A stretch of DNA of 64,000 bases from Vitreoscilla stercoraria DSM 513. GTDB lineage: Bacteria; Pseudomonadota; Gammaproteobacteria; Burkholderiales; Neisseriaceae. The notes beneath the pieces were generated by a model, which worked only from the letters and a program-made list of their open reading frames with translations, was not told the DNA's origin and did not search any database. A program made the position numbers and the translations under genes. Where the stretch lies: NCBI RefSeq assembly GCF_000382305.1, contig NZ_KB908025.1, positions 1 to 64,000 of the forward strand, in the 5' to 3' direction. Of this stretch, positions 9,042-18,020 are shown one piece after another (position 1 is the stretch's first letter; each line of letters starts with the position of its first letter).

Positions 9042-9470
9042 TCATGGTGTTTGATGAACAGATTCGATGAGTTGAATGTATAACAGATTGCCTTGGCGAG
9101 TATAAATATAAGCTGTTTGATTGGCTTCCGCCTCGCCTTCATTTAATTGTGCTTGCCAAGTGGTACCTCGGTATTTGACTTGATAAATTTGGTGATGCAA
9201 ATGTTTTTCTATGATGACAGTTTGACCGATGTCCAAAGGTAAGTTAACGGCTTTGGTGCGTTGAGAGCGGTTTTTTTGAAAGCGGCGTGCCAAAGGAATG
9301 CCTAGCAAACACAAAACGGCAAACAAACTTAAATTAACGCTCAATGGTGTGCCAAACAGCCATTCGGTCAATCCTACACTGGCCAAAGCGGCAGCGACAA
9401 CCAAGAGATAAAATGTTCCTATCATGACTTCTAACACAATCAAGACCACTGCTGCGATGAGCCAATACAT
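9042..9470 (-). CDS. NfeD-like membrane protein
   Basis: A 142-residue protein with two or three membrane segments in the first 65 residues and a C-terminal OB-fold (about 80-140; GQTVIIEKHLHHQIYQVKYRGTTWQA), the short NfeD1b type without protease domain. It is encoded just upstream of qmcA, the conserved pairing in which NfeD assists an SPFH oligomer. Start ATG 9470 follows AAAGGAGA. Confidence 0.88.
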   Translation of the reverse strand: MYWLIAAVVLIVLEVMIGTFYLLVVAAALASVGLTEWLFGTPLSVNLSLFAVLCLLGIPLARRFQKNRSQRTKAVNLPLDIGQTVIIEKHLHHQIYQVKYRGTTWQAQLNEGEAEANQTAYIYTRQGNLLYIQLIESVHQTP

Positions 9471-9573
9471 GATTTCTCCTTTGTGATGGAAGTGACTTTA
9501 TTTGAGTAGATTGTCGCATAAAATGAGCGATATGCGTTGATTTTCTCAATATCTTAATATTTTTTTTGCATAA

Positions 9574-9607
9574 ACAAGCGTCCTGTAAATAGTTACAGGA
9601 CGCTTGT
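9574..9607. terminator. DUS-type inverted repeat after metQ
   Basis: ACAAGCGTCCTGTAA and its reverse complement form a 15-bp stem with a short loop, just behind the metQ stop codon on the minus strand. Both arms are exact copies of the window-wide 12-mer. Confidence 0.85.
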
Positions 9608-9622
9608 TAGACCATATGGTTT

Positions 9623-10561
9623 TTATTGTGCTGCAGAAGCTGTTGATGCTGCTACTGGCGCAGCAGGGCCGCTGCCTGAAGCGCCATTGTTGGCAATATT
9701 CCATTCCACTGGATATTTATAACCTGCAAATTTGACCAAAGCGTATTTTTTGAACTCTTCAGATTTATAAGCATTCACAACATCTTGTGCCCATTTGCTG
9801 TCTTTATCTGCGGTACGGAATGCACCCCAGTTGACATAAGCATAGCTTGGCTCTTGGTACAAAGCTTCGGTCAATTTCATGCCGCTAGACATGGCATAGT
9901 TACCATTGACAATTGCAAAATCAACGTCTTGGCGTGAGCGTGGCAAGTTGGCCGCTTCCATTTCTACCAAATTGATTTTTTTGATGTTTTCAGCGATATC
10001 AGCTTTAGAAGCTTTTAAAGGATCAACATTGTCTTTCAATTTAATCCAGCCCAACTCGTTCAACATCACCAATGCGCGCGCAAAATTAGATGGGTCGTTA
10101 GGCACGGAAACAGTCGAACCTTCTTTGACATCGTTCAAAGAAGCCACTTTGCCTGGATACAAACCTAAAGGTGCGGTTGGCACTTGGAAACCTGTAACCA
10201 AATCCAATTTGTGTTCTGCAATGAAACTGTCAAAATAAGGTTTGTGTTGGAACACATTGACGTCTACCGCACCTTCAGCCAAAGCTTGGTTAGGAGTCAC
10301 GTAGTCAGTGAATTCGGTTAAAGTGACTGTATAGCCTTCTTTTTCCAAAATCGGTTTGATGGACTCTTTCACCATATCACCAAAGTCGCCTACGGTCGTA
10401 CCAATTTTGATGTCTTTTTTCTCAGTATCCACGCTCACAGAGCTGGCTGCGCCAGAAGCGGCAGCAGGTGCAGCTGGAGCGGCTTTTTCACCACCACAAG
10501 CGGCCAAAGCCAAAGTGATTAAAGCAGCGCTTACAGTCCAAGTTGTTTTCAAGCTCAACAT
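9623..10561 (-). CDS. metQ: methionine ABC transporter substrate-binding lipoprotein MetQ
   Basis: A 312-residue lipoprotein: signal peptide with lipobox LALAAC, an Ala/Pro linker, then an NLPA-type binding domain (IKIGTTVGDFGDMVKESIKP, NPSNFARALVMLNELGWI, ANLPRSRQDVDFAIVNGNYA). It captures D/L-methionine in the periplasm for MetNI. Neisseria MetQ is also known on the cell surface. The C-terminus carries an extra Ala/Pro-rich tail of about 15 residues. ATG 10561 follows AGGAG. It is the last gene of metNIQ. Confidence 0.95.
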   Translation of the reverse strand: MLSLKTTWTVSAALITLALAACGGEKAAPAAPAAASGAASSVSVDTEKKDIKIGTTVGDFGDMVKESIKPILEKEGYTVTLTEFTDYVTPNQALAEGAVDVNVFQHKPYFDSFIAEHKLDLVTGFQVPTAPLGLYPGKVASLNDVKEGSTVSVPNDPSNFARALVMLNELGWIKLKDNVDPLKASKADIAENIKKINLVEMEAANLPRSRQDVDFAIVNGNYAMSSGMKLTEALYQEPSYAYVNWGAFRTADKDSKWAQDVVNAYKSEEFKKYALVKFAGYKYPVEWNIANNGASGSGPAAPVAASTASAAQ

Positions 10562-10585
10562 CTTTTATTTCTCCTAAGTCACGTT

Positions 10586-11257
10586 TTAACGTTTGTTCAA
10601 TGCTTTAGATAAACTGTTGCCAGCGGTTTGAATCACCACTACCAAGAATGTCAATAAAATCAATACTGCATACATCACTTCTGGCATGTAACGTTGGTGG
10701 CCATAGCGTATGCCCAAGTCACCAATACCACCACCACCAATCAAACCCGATGCAGCGCTTTCGCCCAATACGGCAATGATTAAAATGGTGACGCTTAAAA
10801 CCAAACCTGAGCGGGCTTCATTCAGCAACACTTTGGTTACGATTTGGCGTGGTGGTGTGCCCATTGCTTCTGCCGCTTCAATCACACCGCGCGGTACTTC
10901 ATTCAAATTTTGTTCTACCAGTCGCGCAAAATAGAAAATGGCGGCAAGACTTAAGGCCACGGAGGCGGCAAAAGGACCAAACGAAGTGCCGACAATGGCA
11001 CGAGTCACTGGCATCAACGCAATCATTAAAATCACAAATGGGAAAGCACGCATAAAACTGATGATCCAGTTTAAGCTTTCATTTAAAAGGCGATTTTGAA
11101 ATAATTGTCTGTCACCTGTTAAATACAACCACACACCCAAAGCACCACCTAAAATAATGCCAATACTAGAGGCGATGCTGACCATAATGGCCGTTTCTGT
11201 CATGGCTTTGATGAATTCTTCTCGCAAAGCCCACACGCTGTCCCAACCTGAACCCAT
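10586..11257 (-). CDS. metI: methionine ABC transporter permease MetI
   Basis: A 223-residue permease with five membrane helices and the EAA loop (EAAEAMGTPPRQIVTKVLLNEA). It forms the inner membrane channel with MetN. ATG 11257 is chosen because GGAGG lies seven bases upstream; the TTG at 11263 would sit on top of the ribosome site. It begins 2 bases after the metN stop, a tightly coupled operon. Confidence 0.95.
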   Translation of the reverse strand: MGSGWDSVWALREEFIKAMTETAIMVSIASSIGIILGGALGVWLYLTGDRQLFQNRLLNESLNWIISFMRAFPFVILMIALMPVTRAIVGTSFGPFAASVALSLAAIFYFARLVEQNLNEVPRGVIEAAEAMGTPPRQIVTKVLLNEARSGLVLSVTILIIAVLGESAASGLIGGGGIGDLGIRYGHQRYMPEVMYAVLILLTFLVVVIQTAGNSLSKALNKR

Positions 11258-11259
11258 AA

Positions 11260-11997
11260 TCAATCCTCCCGTACCAATTCTTGACCCACAGGCGATTGTG
11301 GATACAATTGGTTGTTTTCCACATTCACCACTTCCACCAAATGACCATTGTCCAATAAGGCAACACGGTTACAAATACGGCGAATCACGCTCATTTCATG
11401 AGTCACGATAACGATGGTAACGTTAAAGCGTTGGTTGATGTCTTGTAGACACTCCAATACGCTGCGTGTGGTAATCGGGTCTAAAGCAGAAGTGGGTTCG
11501 TCTGCCAAAATGACGTGCGGACGAGGTGCCAAAGCGCGGGCAATGCCCACACGTTGTTTTTGACCACCTGATAATTGCGATGGGTATTTGTCTGAGTGTT
11601 CAGACAAGCCGACAATATTCAAACATTCTTGCACGCGTACATCGATGTCAGCTTTGCTCCAACCGGCTATTTCCAGAGGAAACGCGATGTTGTCGGCAAT
11701 GCTGCGATTGGACAATAAATTGAATTGTTGAAACACCATGCCAATATTTTGACGGGCTTGGCGTAGGCCTGAAGCACTTAAAGCGGTTAAGTCGTGTTCA
11801 TCAATGAGCACACGACCATTATCAGGACGCTCAAGCAAGTTGATGAGGCGCAATAAGGTGGATTTACCTGCACCAGAATAACCCATCAGGCCAAAAATTT
11901 CGCCTTGTTCAATGGTTAATGACAAAGGATGCACAGCATCGAACCAAGATTTATCACGGCGTTGAAACCGTTTGCTAACTTGGTCTAGAACTATCAT
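11260..11997 (-). CDS. metN: methionine ABC transporter ATP-binding protein MetN
   Basis: A 245-residue ABC ATPase with Walker A GYSGAGKST, signature LSGGQKQR, Walker B ILADEPTSALDP and the switch His (VTHEMSV). It is shorter than E. coli MetN (343), lacking the C-terminal ACT-like domain that senses methionine, so transinhibition by that route is not expected. GGAG precedes ATG 11997. It is the first gene of metNIQ. Confidence 0.94.
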   Translation of the reverse strand: MIVLDQVSKRFQRRDKSWFDAVHPLSLTIEQGEIFGLMGYSGAGKSTLLRLINLLERPDNGRVLIDEHDLTALSASGLRQARQNIGMVFQQFNLLSNRSIADNIAFPLEIAGWSKADIDVRVQECLNIVGLSEHSDKYPSQLSGGQKQRVGIARALAPRPHVILADEPTSALDPITTRSVLECLQDINQRFNVTIVIVTHEMSVIRRICNRVALLDNGHLVEVVNVENNQLYPQSPVGQELVRED

Positions 11998-12004
11998 GTT
12001 GACT

Positions 12005-12163
12005 CCAAAAATATAGCCCGTTGGGTAAGCAACGGGCTAAAGCAATTGAATTTGCGACACAAATTCAGTCGCTTTAGCAGTTTTAACGCCCGCAAGCTGA
12101 ATTCAAATCGGCGTTTTAAAAAATTAGACCGATATTAAACAATGGTTAAGGTGTCTTCGTCAA
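12005..12163 (-). promoter_or_regulatory. metNIQ promoter and structured leader with terminator
   Basis: On the minus strand: TTGACG (12163-12158), an 18-base spacer, TTTAAT (12139-12134), giving a start near 12126. The leader folds into P1 (GCTAAAGC, 12078-12071, with GCTTTAGC, 12043-12036) enclosing P2 (GAATTTG, 12066-12060, with CAAATTC, 12054-12048). Then comes a 9-bp terminator stem (12038-12030 with 12023-12015) followed by ATATTTTT. P1 and the terminator share three bases (12036-12038), so they compete. This arrangement suggests attenuation before metN; the signal sensed is not known. Confidence 0.6.
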
Positions 12164-12244
12164 TTACCAATTTGTTCTAAGGGATACAATCAATGGTTAT
12201 ATCTTTAATGATATTCTTTAAGCATATCAGCAAAAAATAGCGTT

Positions 12245-13006
12245 TTAATCTGCAAATTTGGGTTTTAATACAGCGCTGATAGGAAGGTGATCAGACAAAC
12301 CACTCCAAGGTTCTCCATCATGCACCACGGCTTTGACTACTTCTAAATGGCGCACATACAAACGGTCTAAACTCAAAACAGGCAGTTTGGCAGGGAAGGT
12401 TTTAGCCAAATGACCACAATGGCTGACATAGGCTTCGGTTAAACCCAAATGGTGGGCAATGAGGTGGTCGGATTTGAATTTCCAATCATTGAAATCCCCG
12501 CCTAAAATCAATGGCCAAGATGGGTCTATGGTATTTAAAACATAATCGGCAATGGCTTGGTATTGCTTGATGCGGTCGTGTTCCAATAAATTCAAATGTG
12601 CACACAAAACCACCAGCGGTTTGCTCCAATTGGGCGGATAAATTTCACAATGCAAAACGCCACGGTGTTCGAGGCGGTTAACGCTGATATTGACATTGTG
12701 TTTGGGGTCTAGAGGAAAGCGGCTTAAAACAGCATTGCCATGATGGCGATTGGGGTGGATGGCATTTTTGCCATAACTGCTGTTGAGCGATAAAAATTCA
12801 CCAAAAAATTCATGTTGCGATTGATCGGGAAAATCATTGAATTGTAAAGTGCGTTGCAAATGTTGCCCTTGTACTTCTTGCAACAATAAAATATCTGGAT
12901 TCAATTGCTTTAAGGCCGCTGCAATACCATTGACTTTGGCATAACGGTTCAAAGGCGACATGCCTTTGTGTATGTTGTAAGTGGTGACGGTGAAAGTATC
13001 GCTCAT
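12245..13006 (-). CDS. endonuclease/exonuclease/phosphatase family protein
   Basis: A 253-residue EEP-fold hydrolase: TYNIHKG near the N-terminus, the metal-binding Glu in LLQEVQG, CAHLNL, GGDFNDW and the terminal SDHLPI (catalytic Asp-His). These motifs mark Mg-dependent phosphoesterases such as YbhP; the substrate (DNA, phospholipid or other) cannot be told. No signal peptide, so cytoplasmic. Confidence 0.85.
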   Translation of the reverse strand: MSDTFTVTTYNIHKGMSPLNRYAKVNGIAAALKQLNPDILLLQEVQGQHLQRTLQFNDFPDQSQHEFFGEFLSLNSSYGKNAIHPNRHHGNAVLSRFPLDPKHNVNISVNRLEHRGVLHCEIYPPNWSKPLVVLCAHLNLLEHDRIKQYQAIADYVLNTIDPSWPLILGGDFNDWKFKSDHLIAHHLGLTEAYVSHCGHLAKTFPAKLPVLSLDRLYVRHLEVVKAVVHDGEPWSGLSDHLPISAVLKPKFAD

Positions 13007-13100
13007 AGCTTGCCTATTGAGAATGGTAAATACTGCTGTGCGTTCGCGCTGAAAATATAAAACATGGCATTGATTGGCATCATCACGTTGGTTTGATATG

Positions 13101-13133
13101 AAAGCGTCCTGTAAACATTTTACAGGACGCTTT
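13101..13133. terminator. DUS-type terminator after nudB
   Basis: Perfect inverted repeat of AAAGCGTCCTGTAAA with a short loop, three bases behind the nudB stop codon. Confidence 0.85.
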
Positions 13134-13136
13134 GGA

Positions 13137-13607
13137 TTATTGTGACACCTTATTTTTGCCTTGTTGGATTAATGCGGCAATGGCTTGTTGGTTAGAAGGC
13201 GAATAAGCCATGCTTAAAGCTGTGTCGGCATCGACCCATTGGTAGGCGCTGTGTTCGCGTGGGGCAATGGTGATGGTGGCGTTTGGAGCGATATTGACTG
13301 AAAAAACATGTTCGGTATTGGTGCGGACATTGGGTGCATAACGATACCAATATTCAGGGTAAATATCATAATCATAGCTTAAATGCCAATCGTCTATGTC
13401 CGATGCACTTAAACAGACACCTGTTTCTTCGCACAATTCTCGTACTGCTGTTTGCAGCGGGGTTTCATCCGTTTCCAAGCTGCCGGTAACCGATTGCCAA
13501 AATAAAGGATTGTCGCTGCGTTGCAATAATAAAAATTGTTGGTATTGATGGTGGATGACCACCAATACCGATACAGGCCGCTTGAAGGGTTTTGGGGTGG
13601 GATTCAT
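13137..13607 (-). CDS. nudB: dihydroneopterin triphosphate diphosphatase NudB
   Basis: A 156-residue Nudix hydrolase. The Nudix box reads GSLETDETPLQTAVRELCEE with the following TG, and the N-terminus (FKRPVSVLVVIHHQYQQFLL, then FWQSVTGS) is that of NudB/FolQ, which removes pyrophosphate from dihydroneopterin triphosphate in folate synthesis. Its ATG begins directly after the stop of the mscS-type gene, so it is translationally coupled to it. Confidence 0.9.
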   Translation of the reverse strand: MNPTPKPFKRPVSVLVVIHHQYQQFLLLQRSDNPLFWQSVTGSLETDETPLQTAVRELCEETGVCLSASDIDDWHLSYDYDIYPEYWYRYAPNVRTNTEHVFSVNIAPNATITIAPREHSAYQWVDADTALSMAYSPSNQQAIAALIQQGKNKVSQ

Positions 13608-15113
13608 TTATTCTTTCGGTGCCTCAGGTTTTTGTTGGATGGCGGCAGGCTCATTGGAAATGGCACTTTCTTTAGAAGTGGGAATAGACACTTTTTGCAT
13701 CAATTCCAATTCATGTTCATTGTCTTTGACAATGCGTACTTCGCGTTGAGGATAAGGAAATTGAATATTAGCGGCATGAAATTGTTGCCAAACATCCAAT
13801 AAAATATTGGAATTTAATGCGCCAAAACCATTTTCAGGGTCTTTTACCCAAAAGCCGACATTTAAATTAATGCCGTTTTCTCCAAAATTCACCACAGTGG
13901 CCGATGCCTCACCTTCGACACGCTCTTGTTTTTCGACAGCATGTTTTAAAATATTCAAAGCTTCGACCACATTGGTGTCGTAAGTGACTTGAATCGGAAT
14001 CGAGCGCCACAAAGATTTGCCACTGAAAGATTCGTTAATCACCATGCTGGCGATGAAATTCTCATTAGGCACCAAGGCTTCCGCACCATCGGAATTTTTC
14101 ACAACAGTATAGCGGGTGGTGATGCGTGTGACATAGCCTGTGAAGTTGTTGACATTGATACGATCGCCCACACGCACCGAACGGTCAAATAAAACAATAA
14201 AACCAGATACATAATTACTAGCGACTTTTTGTAAACCAAAGCCCAAGCCTACACCCAACGCACCACCAAATACGGACAAAATGGTTAAATCAATGCCGAC
14301 CAAAGGCAGGGCAATTAAAAACGACAACACAATTAAAAAGGCTTTGGCAATATTGGACAATGCAATGCGCAAACTCATGTCCATACGCGTGAAGCCCATC
14401 AAGCGGTTTTCCAATATTTTGGCCAACCACATCGCCAAAACCATGATGATGGCGAGCCATAAAAGACCATTGAATATATTAAATAAACTCAAGCTGTTTT
14501 CGCCCACGCTGAGTTTGATGCTTTGCGTCCAATTGATGGCCACTTCGGTGATGCCTGTAATCCACATCAGGAACAATACCCAAACGGTGGATGAAAAAAT
14601 GGTTTCGTAGCGTGGACCAAAAAATTTTAAGGGTAAGGTAAAGTGCAATATCGCCGCAATCAGACGAATCATCCCCATCCAAGCTGCCGCGATGATGATA
14701 AGACCAAACCACAATAATTGATGGTTAAAATATTCACCGACTTTGAGAACGATGGAGGCGGTCATGCCTAACAATAACGGCCATGCAAGTCGATTGGCCA
14801 AATGTCGGAAAAAACTGATTTTAACGGGACCTGCTTGCCCTACATTGGCATCGTTAAGGTGTTTTTTTTGTGCGCGGTCGATTAAAAAATAACCTAGAAA
14901 CATCAAAGCAGCTGCACACAGAAATTCAATCCAGCCGTGAGTGGAACTCAAGCTGCGCTCAATCAATTGACTGGTCCAATCTCTTCTGGCGATAGAAGAG
15001 GTGAATAAATCAAAAATACCCCATTCGCTGATTTGTCGGGTGATTTCACCGAGTTGTTCGGGAATATTTTCAATATTTTCTTGTAAAGTAGGAGGGGTAT
15101 TGGGTTCAGCCAT
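13608..15113 (-). CDS. MscS-family mechanosensitive channel (long form)
   Basis: A 501-residue membrane protein: several extra N-terminal helices (about 55-270), then the MscS pore helix and beta domain (SVFGGALGVGLGFGLQKVAS, FDRSVRVGDRINV, about 275-400) and a soluble C-terminal region. Such channels release solutes on hypo-osmotic shock. The C-terminus is Glu/Pro/Lys-rich. It overlaps nothing upstream; nudB follows with no gap. Confidence 0.88.
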   Translation of the reverse strand: MAEPNTPPTLQENIENIPEQLGEITRQISEWGIFDLFTSSIARRDWTSQLIERSLSSTHGWIEFLCAAALMFLGYFLIDRAQKKHLNDANVGQAGPVKISFFRHLANRLAWPLLLGMTASIVLKVGEYFNHQLLWFGLIIIAAAWMGMIRLIAAILHFTLPLKFFGPRYETIFSSTVWVLFLMWITGITEVAINWTQSIKLSVGENSLSLFNIFNGLLWLAIIMVLAMWLAKILENRLMGFTRMDMSLRIALSNIAKAFLIVLSFLIALPLVGIDLTILSVFGGALGVGLGFGLQKVASNYVSGFIVLFDRSVRVGDRINVNNFTGYVTRITTRYTVVKNSDGAEALVPNENFIASMVINESFSGKSLWRSIPIQVTYDTNVVEALNILKHAVEKQERVEGEASATVVNFGENGINLNVGFWVKDPENGFGALNSNILLDVWQQFHAANIQFPYPQREVRIVKDNEHELELMQKVSIPTSKESAISNEPAAIQQKPEAPKE

Positions 15114-15258
15114 GTGTAGAATGCCTTTGAGATACGGTAAAACTGGGTCAAAACCAACTAGGAGAGGGCAAAGCCATCGCTGTTGGGAAATGAAACATAC
15201 ATCATTTTAGCAGTGTTTAACCAGGTTCTGTTTGAGGAGCTAGCCAATTAACACAGGC

Positions 15259-15270
15259 TTACAGGACGCT
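15259..15270 (-). repeat. solitary DUS-like 12-mer
   Basis: TTACAGGACGCT lies alone between the divergent mscS-type and rpsF genes, without an opposing arm. The rest of 15114-15350 shows no gene. Confidence 0.7.
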
Positions 15271-15350
15271 TTGATAATCAGGTTTGGACAAAGTTCGAGA
15301 CAAATTGGGTATCAAATAGGGCGAATAGGTCAATTTTATGTGTTCAAGTC

Positions 15351-15379
15351 TTGTGTTAATTGAGAAGGGGCGCTATAAT
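15351..15379 (+). promoter_or_regulatory. rpsF operon promoter
   Basis: TTGTGT (15351-15356), a 17-base spacer and a perfect TATAAT (15374-15379) give a convincing sigma-70 promoter, leaving a leader of about 65 bases ahead of rpsF. Confidence 0.75.
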
Positions 15380-15450
15380 TTTCGGCTTTACTAACCTTGC
15401 CCGCTGCTGAAACGCATGGAAGCGGGATTAAATAGCCACAAGGAGTTAAC

Positions 15451-15828
15451 ATGCGTCATTACGAAATCGTGTTTATCGTTCATCTAGATCAAAGCGAACA
15501 AGTACCTGCGATGGTTGAGCGTTACAAAAACATGGTGACTGAAGCCTCTGGCGTCATTCACCGTTTGGAAGACTGGGGTCGTCGTCAATTGGCTTACCCA
15601 ATCGACAAAATCCACAAAGCTCACTACGTTTTGATGAACATCGAAGCGACTCCAGCTGTTGTAGAAGAAATCGAAACTGCTTTCCGTTTCAACGATGCTG
15701 TATTGCGTCATTTGACCATCAAAACCAAACACGCTGTGACTGAAGCATCTCCAATGATGAAAGAAGAAAAAGCGAAGAATTTGTTGGACACTTCAGCTAA
15801 AACTGAATCTGAGTCTTCTGAAGCGTAA
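15451..15828 (+). CDS. rpsF: 30S ribosomal protein bS6
   Basis: A 125-residue S6 (MRHYEIVFIVHLDQSEQVPA, RRQLAYPIDKIHKAHYVLMN) with a Ser/Glu-rich C-terminal tail as in proteobacterial S6. It binds S18 in the small subunit platform. AAGGAG precedes the ATG. First gene of rpsF-priB-rpsR-rplI. Confidence 0.98.
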   Translation: MRHYEIVFIVHLDQSEQVPAMVERYKNMVTEASGVIHRLEDWGRRQLAYPIDKIHKAHYVLMNIEATPAVVEEIETAFRFNDAVLRHLTIKTKHAVTEASPMMKEEKAKNLLDTSAKTESESSEA

Positions 15829-16125
15829 GTGTTCAATCAGCTGACGCTCAGTGCCGAAGTGGGTGAGGCTGCTGATATTCGATATACCCCTGCGGGTATA
15901 CCGATTTTGATGATGAAGTTAACGCATCAATCCCAGCAGCAAGAAATGGACATCTTAAGACAAGTGACTTGTGAAATAGATGCCAAAATCACCGGCGACA
16001 TGGCATTGAAATGGCAAAATTCAGTTGGTCAAGTTGTTGAAGTTCAAGGTTTCTTGGCCAAACGCAGTTTGAAAAACAACCAATTGGTTTTGCACATACA
16101 ACATATTGAAATGAAAAAAGGTTAA
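15829..16125 (+). CDS. priB: primosomal replication protein N (PriB)
   Basis: A 98-residue OB-fold single-strand DNA-binding protein that stimulates PriA during replication restart. It starts with GTG immediately after the rpsF stop (TAAGTG). The order rpsF-priB-rpsR-rplI is conserved in beta- and gamma-proteobacteria, which supports the call more than the diverged sequence does. Confidence 0.95.
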   Translation: MFNQLTLSAEVGEAADIRYTPAGIPILMMKLTHQSQQQEMDILRQVTCEIDAKITGDMALKWQNSVGQVVEVQGFLAKRSLKNNQLVLHIQHIEMKKG

Positions 16126-16130
16126 CGACA

Positions 16131-16361
16131 ATGGCTCGTAATACATTCAAACGTAAAAAATTCTGCCGTTTCTCGGCTGAAGGCATCAAAGAAGTAGATT
16201 ACAAAGCAGTAGATATCTTGAAAGATTTTGTTGCTGAAAATGGCAAAATCATTCCAGCTCGTATCACTGGTACTAAAGCTAACTACCAACGTCAGTTGTC
16301 AACTGCTGTGAAACGTGCTCGTTTCTTGGCTTTGTTGGCTTACACTGATCAACATAAATAA
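16131..16361 (+). CDS. rpsR: 30S ribosomal protein bS18
   Basis: A 76-residue S18 (FKRKKFCRFSAEGIKEVDYK, LKDFVAENGKIIPARITGT, the RQLSTAVKRARFLALLAY helix). It pairs with S6. Its codon use, like that of rplI, is strongly biased, as expected for a highly expressed gene. Confidence 0.98.
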   Translation: MARNTFKRKKFCRFSAEGIKEVDYKAVDILKDFVAENGKIIPARITGTKANYQRQLSTAVKRARFLALLAYTDQHK

Positions 16362-16381
16362 GAATAAAAAGGAATTTAAAC

Positions 16382-16834
16382 ATGCAAATTATTCTTCTTG
16401 AAAAAGTTGGTAACTTAGGTGGTTTGGGCGATGTAGTAACTGTTAAAAACGGTTATGCTCGTAACTTTTTGATTCCTACTGGTAAAGCTCGTCGTGCTAA
16501 TGCAGCTAACTTGGCTGAATTTGAAGCTCGTCGCGCTGAATTGGAAGCAAAACAAGCTGAAATCTTGGCTGCTGCTCAAACTGCTCAAGCTCAAATCGAC
16601 GGTAAAGAATTCACCGTTGAGCAAAAAGCAGGTGTTGATGGCCGTTTGTTCGGTTCAGTAACCAATGCTGACATCGCTGAAGCGATTACTGCTGCTGGTG
16701 TTGAAGTGGCTCGTTCAACTGTACGTTTGCCAAACGGCCCATTAAAAGCGGTTGGTGAGTACGAAGTTGAAGTGGCTTTGCACCATGATGCTGTTGCAAC
16801 TGTAAAAATCATCGTAGCGCCTTTGGCTGCGTAA
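16382..16834 (+). CDS. rplI: 50S ribosomal protein bL9
   Basis: A 150-residue L9: N-terminal domain MQIILLEKVGNLGGLGDVV and KNGYARNFLIP, the long connecting helix (about 45-75, Ala/Glu-rich) and the C-terminal RNA-binding domain. AAAAGGAATT precedes the ATG. Last gene of the operon. Confidence 0.98.
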   Translation: MQIILLEKVGNLGGLGDVVTVKNGYARNFLIPTGKARRANAANLAEFEARRAELEAKQAEILAAAQTAQAQIDGKEFTVEQKAGVDGRLFGSVTNADIAEAITAAGVEVARSTVRLPNGPLKAVGEYEVEVALHHDAVATVKIIVAPLAA

Positions 16835-16851
16835 TTTTATTGTTGTGAATT

Positions 16852-16881
16852 CAAGGCTGCCTGATGATTCAGGCAGCCTTG
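16852..16881 (+). terminator. rplI terminator made of a different DUS-type word
   Basis: CAAGGCTGCCTGA pairs with its reverse complement around a short loop, followed by TTGTTGTTTG. The arm contains AGGCTGCCTGA, close to the DUS dialect described for Simonsiella, not the AGCGTCCTGTAA word used elsewhere here. Confidence 0.8.
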
Positions 16882-16943
16882 TTGTTTGTTTGGCGGGCAG
16901 ATTTTGGTACACTGTCTGACAAGAATGTCTGAAGGTTAATCCG

Positions 16944-18017
16944 ATGAAAAAAATTGCAATTTTAGTCTCTTTGTTGGCCTTGGCTGCTTGTGCGCCAAGA
17001 GCAGTCGAAACCACGCAAAGTGGTTCAACTGTCAAACCAGCCCCTCAAATAAACCAACAGCCTGAAATTTTTTCAACGGTGACGTATCCCGCAGGCACTT
17101 CATTTTTAAGCCGTCCTGATGTACAGCGTTATATTGACCGCAAAGTCGCATCAGGTCAGTTTTCTCGTGAAGAAATGGAAGCATTTTTCGCCAATGTAGA
17201 AAACAAACCCAATATTATCAGTATCATGGATAAGCCAGGTACTTCGCGCCCATGGTATGAGTTTCGTAAAAACAATGTCGCTGGCAATCGCATTTCTGGC
17301 GGCGTCAAATATTGGAATGCCAACGAATATGCAGTCACGCAGGCCAGCCGTGTATATGGTGTAGCGCCTGAAATATTGGTGGCGATTGTCGGTATTGAAA
17401 CCAACTATGCCAGCAATATGGGCTCGTTCCGCACAGCTGATGCCTTGGTGACGTTGGCGTTTAATTATCCACGTCGTGCAGAATTTTTCCGCAAAGAGTT
17501 GGATGAATTTTTATTGATGGCGCATGAAGAGCGCCGCGATATGTTCACCTTTAAAGGCAGTTATGCAGGCGCAATGGGTGTGCCGCAATTTATGCCGTCT
17601 AGTTTCCGAAAATGGGCAATCGATGCCGATCATGATGGTCAGCGTGATATTTGGAATAACCAGCAAGATGTGATGGCATCTGTCGCTAATTACATGAAAC
17701 AACATGGTTGGAAAACGGGTGGTAAGATTTCTGTACCCGTAACTTTCCAAATGACCGAAGCCTTGCAAGCCAAATTGGATGAAAACACTCAGTTAACTCA
17801 CACTGTTGGTGATTTTAAGCGTTTGGGCATGTCTGTTCAGGACGCTTCTGTGTCTGATAATGAAAAAGCGTTTTTATACCGTTTGGAAGTGGCACCGGGT
17901 CAATACGATTATTATTTGGGTTTGAACAATTTTTATACCATTTGGCAGTATAACCACAGCCGTTTGTATGTTTCAGCAGTGAAAGAAATTGCTGAAACTG
18001 TGGCTCGGAGTCGTTAA
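16944..18017 (+). CDS. mltB: membrane-bound lytic murein transglycosylase B
   Basis: A 357-residue lipoprotein with lipobox ALAAC at about residue 15 and an SLT family 3 catalytic domain. The catalytic Glu is in VGIETNYASN; GSYAGAMGVPQFMPSSFRKW and ANYMKQHGWKTG are also diagnostic. MltB cleaves peptidoglycan glycan strands to 1,6-anhydro ends in the periplasm. GAAGG precedes the ATG. dnaX follows 3 bases later. TTCAGGACGC at 17836-17845 is an incomplete DUS. Confidence 0.94.
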   Translation: MKKIAILVSLLALAACAPRAVETTQSGSTVKPAPQINQQPEIFSTVTYPAGTSFLSRPDVQRYIDRKVASGQFSREEMEAFFANVENKPNIISIMDKPGTSRPWYEFRKNNVAGNRISGGVKYWNANEYAVTQASRVYGVAPEILVAIVGIETNYASNMGSFRTADALVTLAFNYPRRAEFFRKELDEFLLMAHEERRDMFTFKGSYAGAMGVPQFMPSSFRKWAIDADHDGQRDIWNNQQDVMASVANYMKQHGWKTGGKISVPVTFQMTEALQAKLDENTQLTHTVGDFKRLGMSVQDASVSDNEKAFLYRLEVAPGQYDYYLGLNNFYTIWQYNHSRLYVSAVKEIAETVARSR

Positions 18018-18020
18018 TCG

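Noticed and set aside
12005..12163. SAM-I or SAM-II riboswitch upstream of metNIQ
   Set aside because: The conserved core sequences and four-way junction of SAM-I, and the SAM-II pseudoknot pattern, are not seen; only a generic candidate leader is reported.
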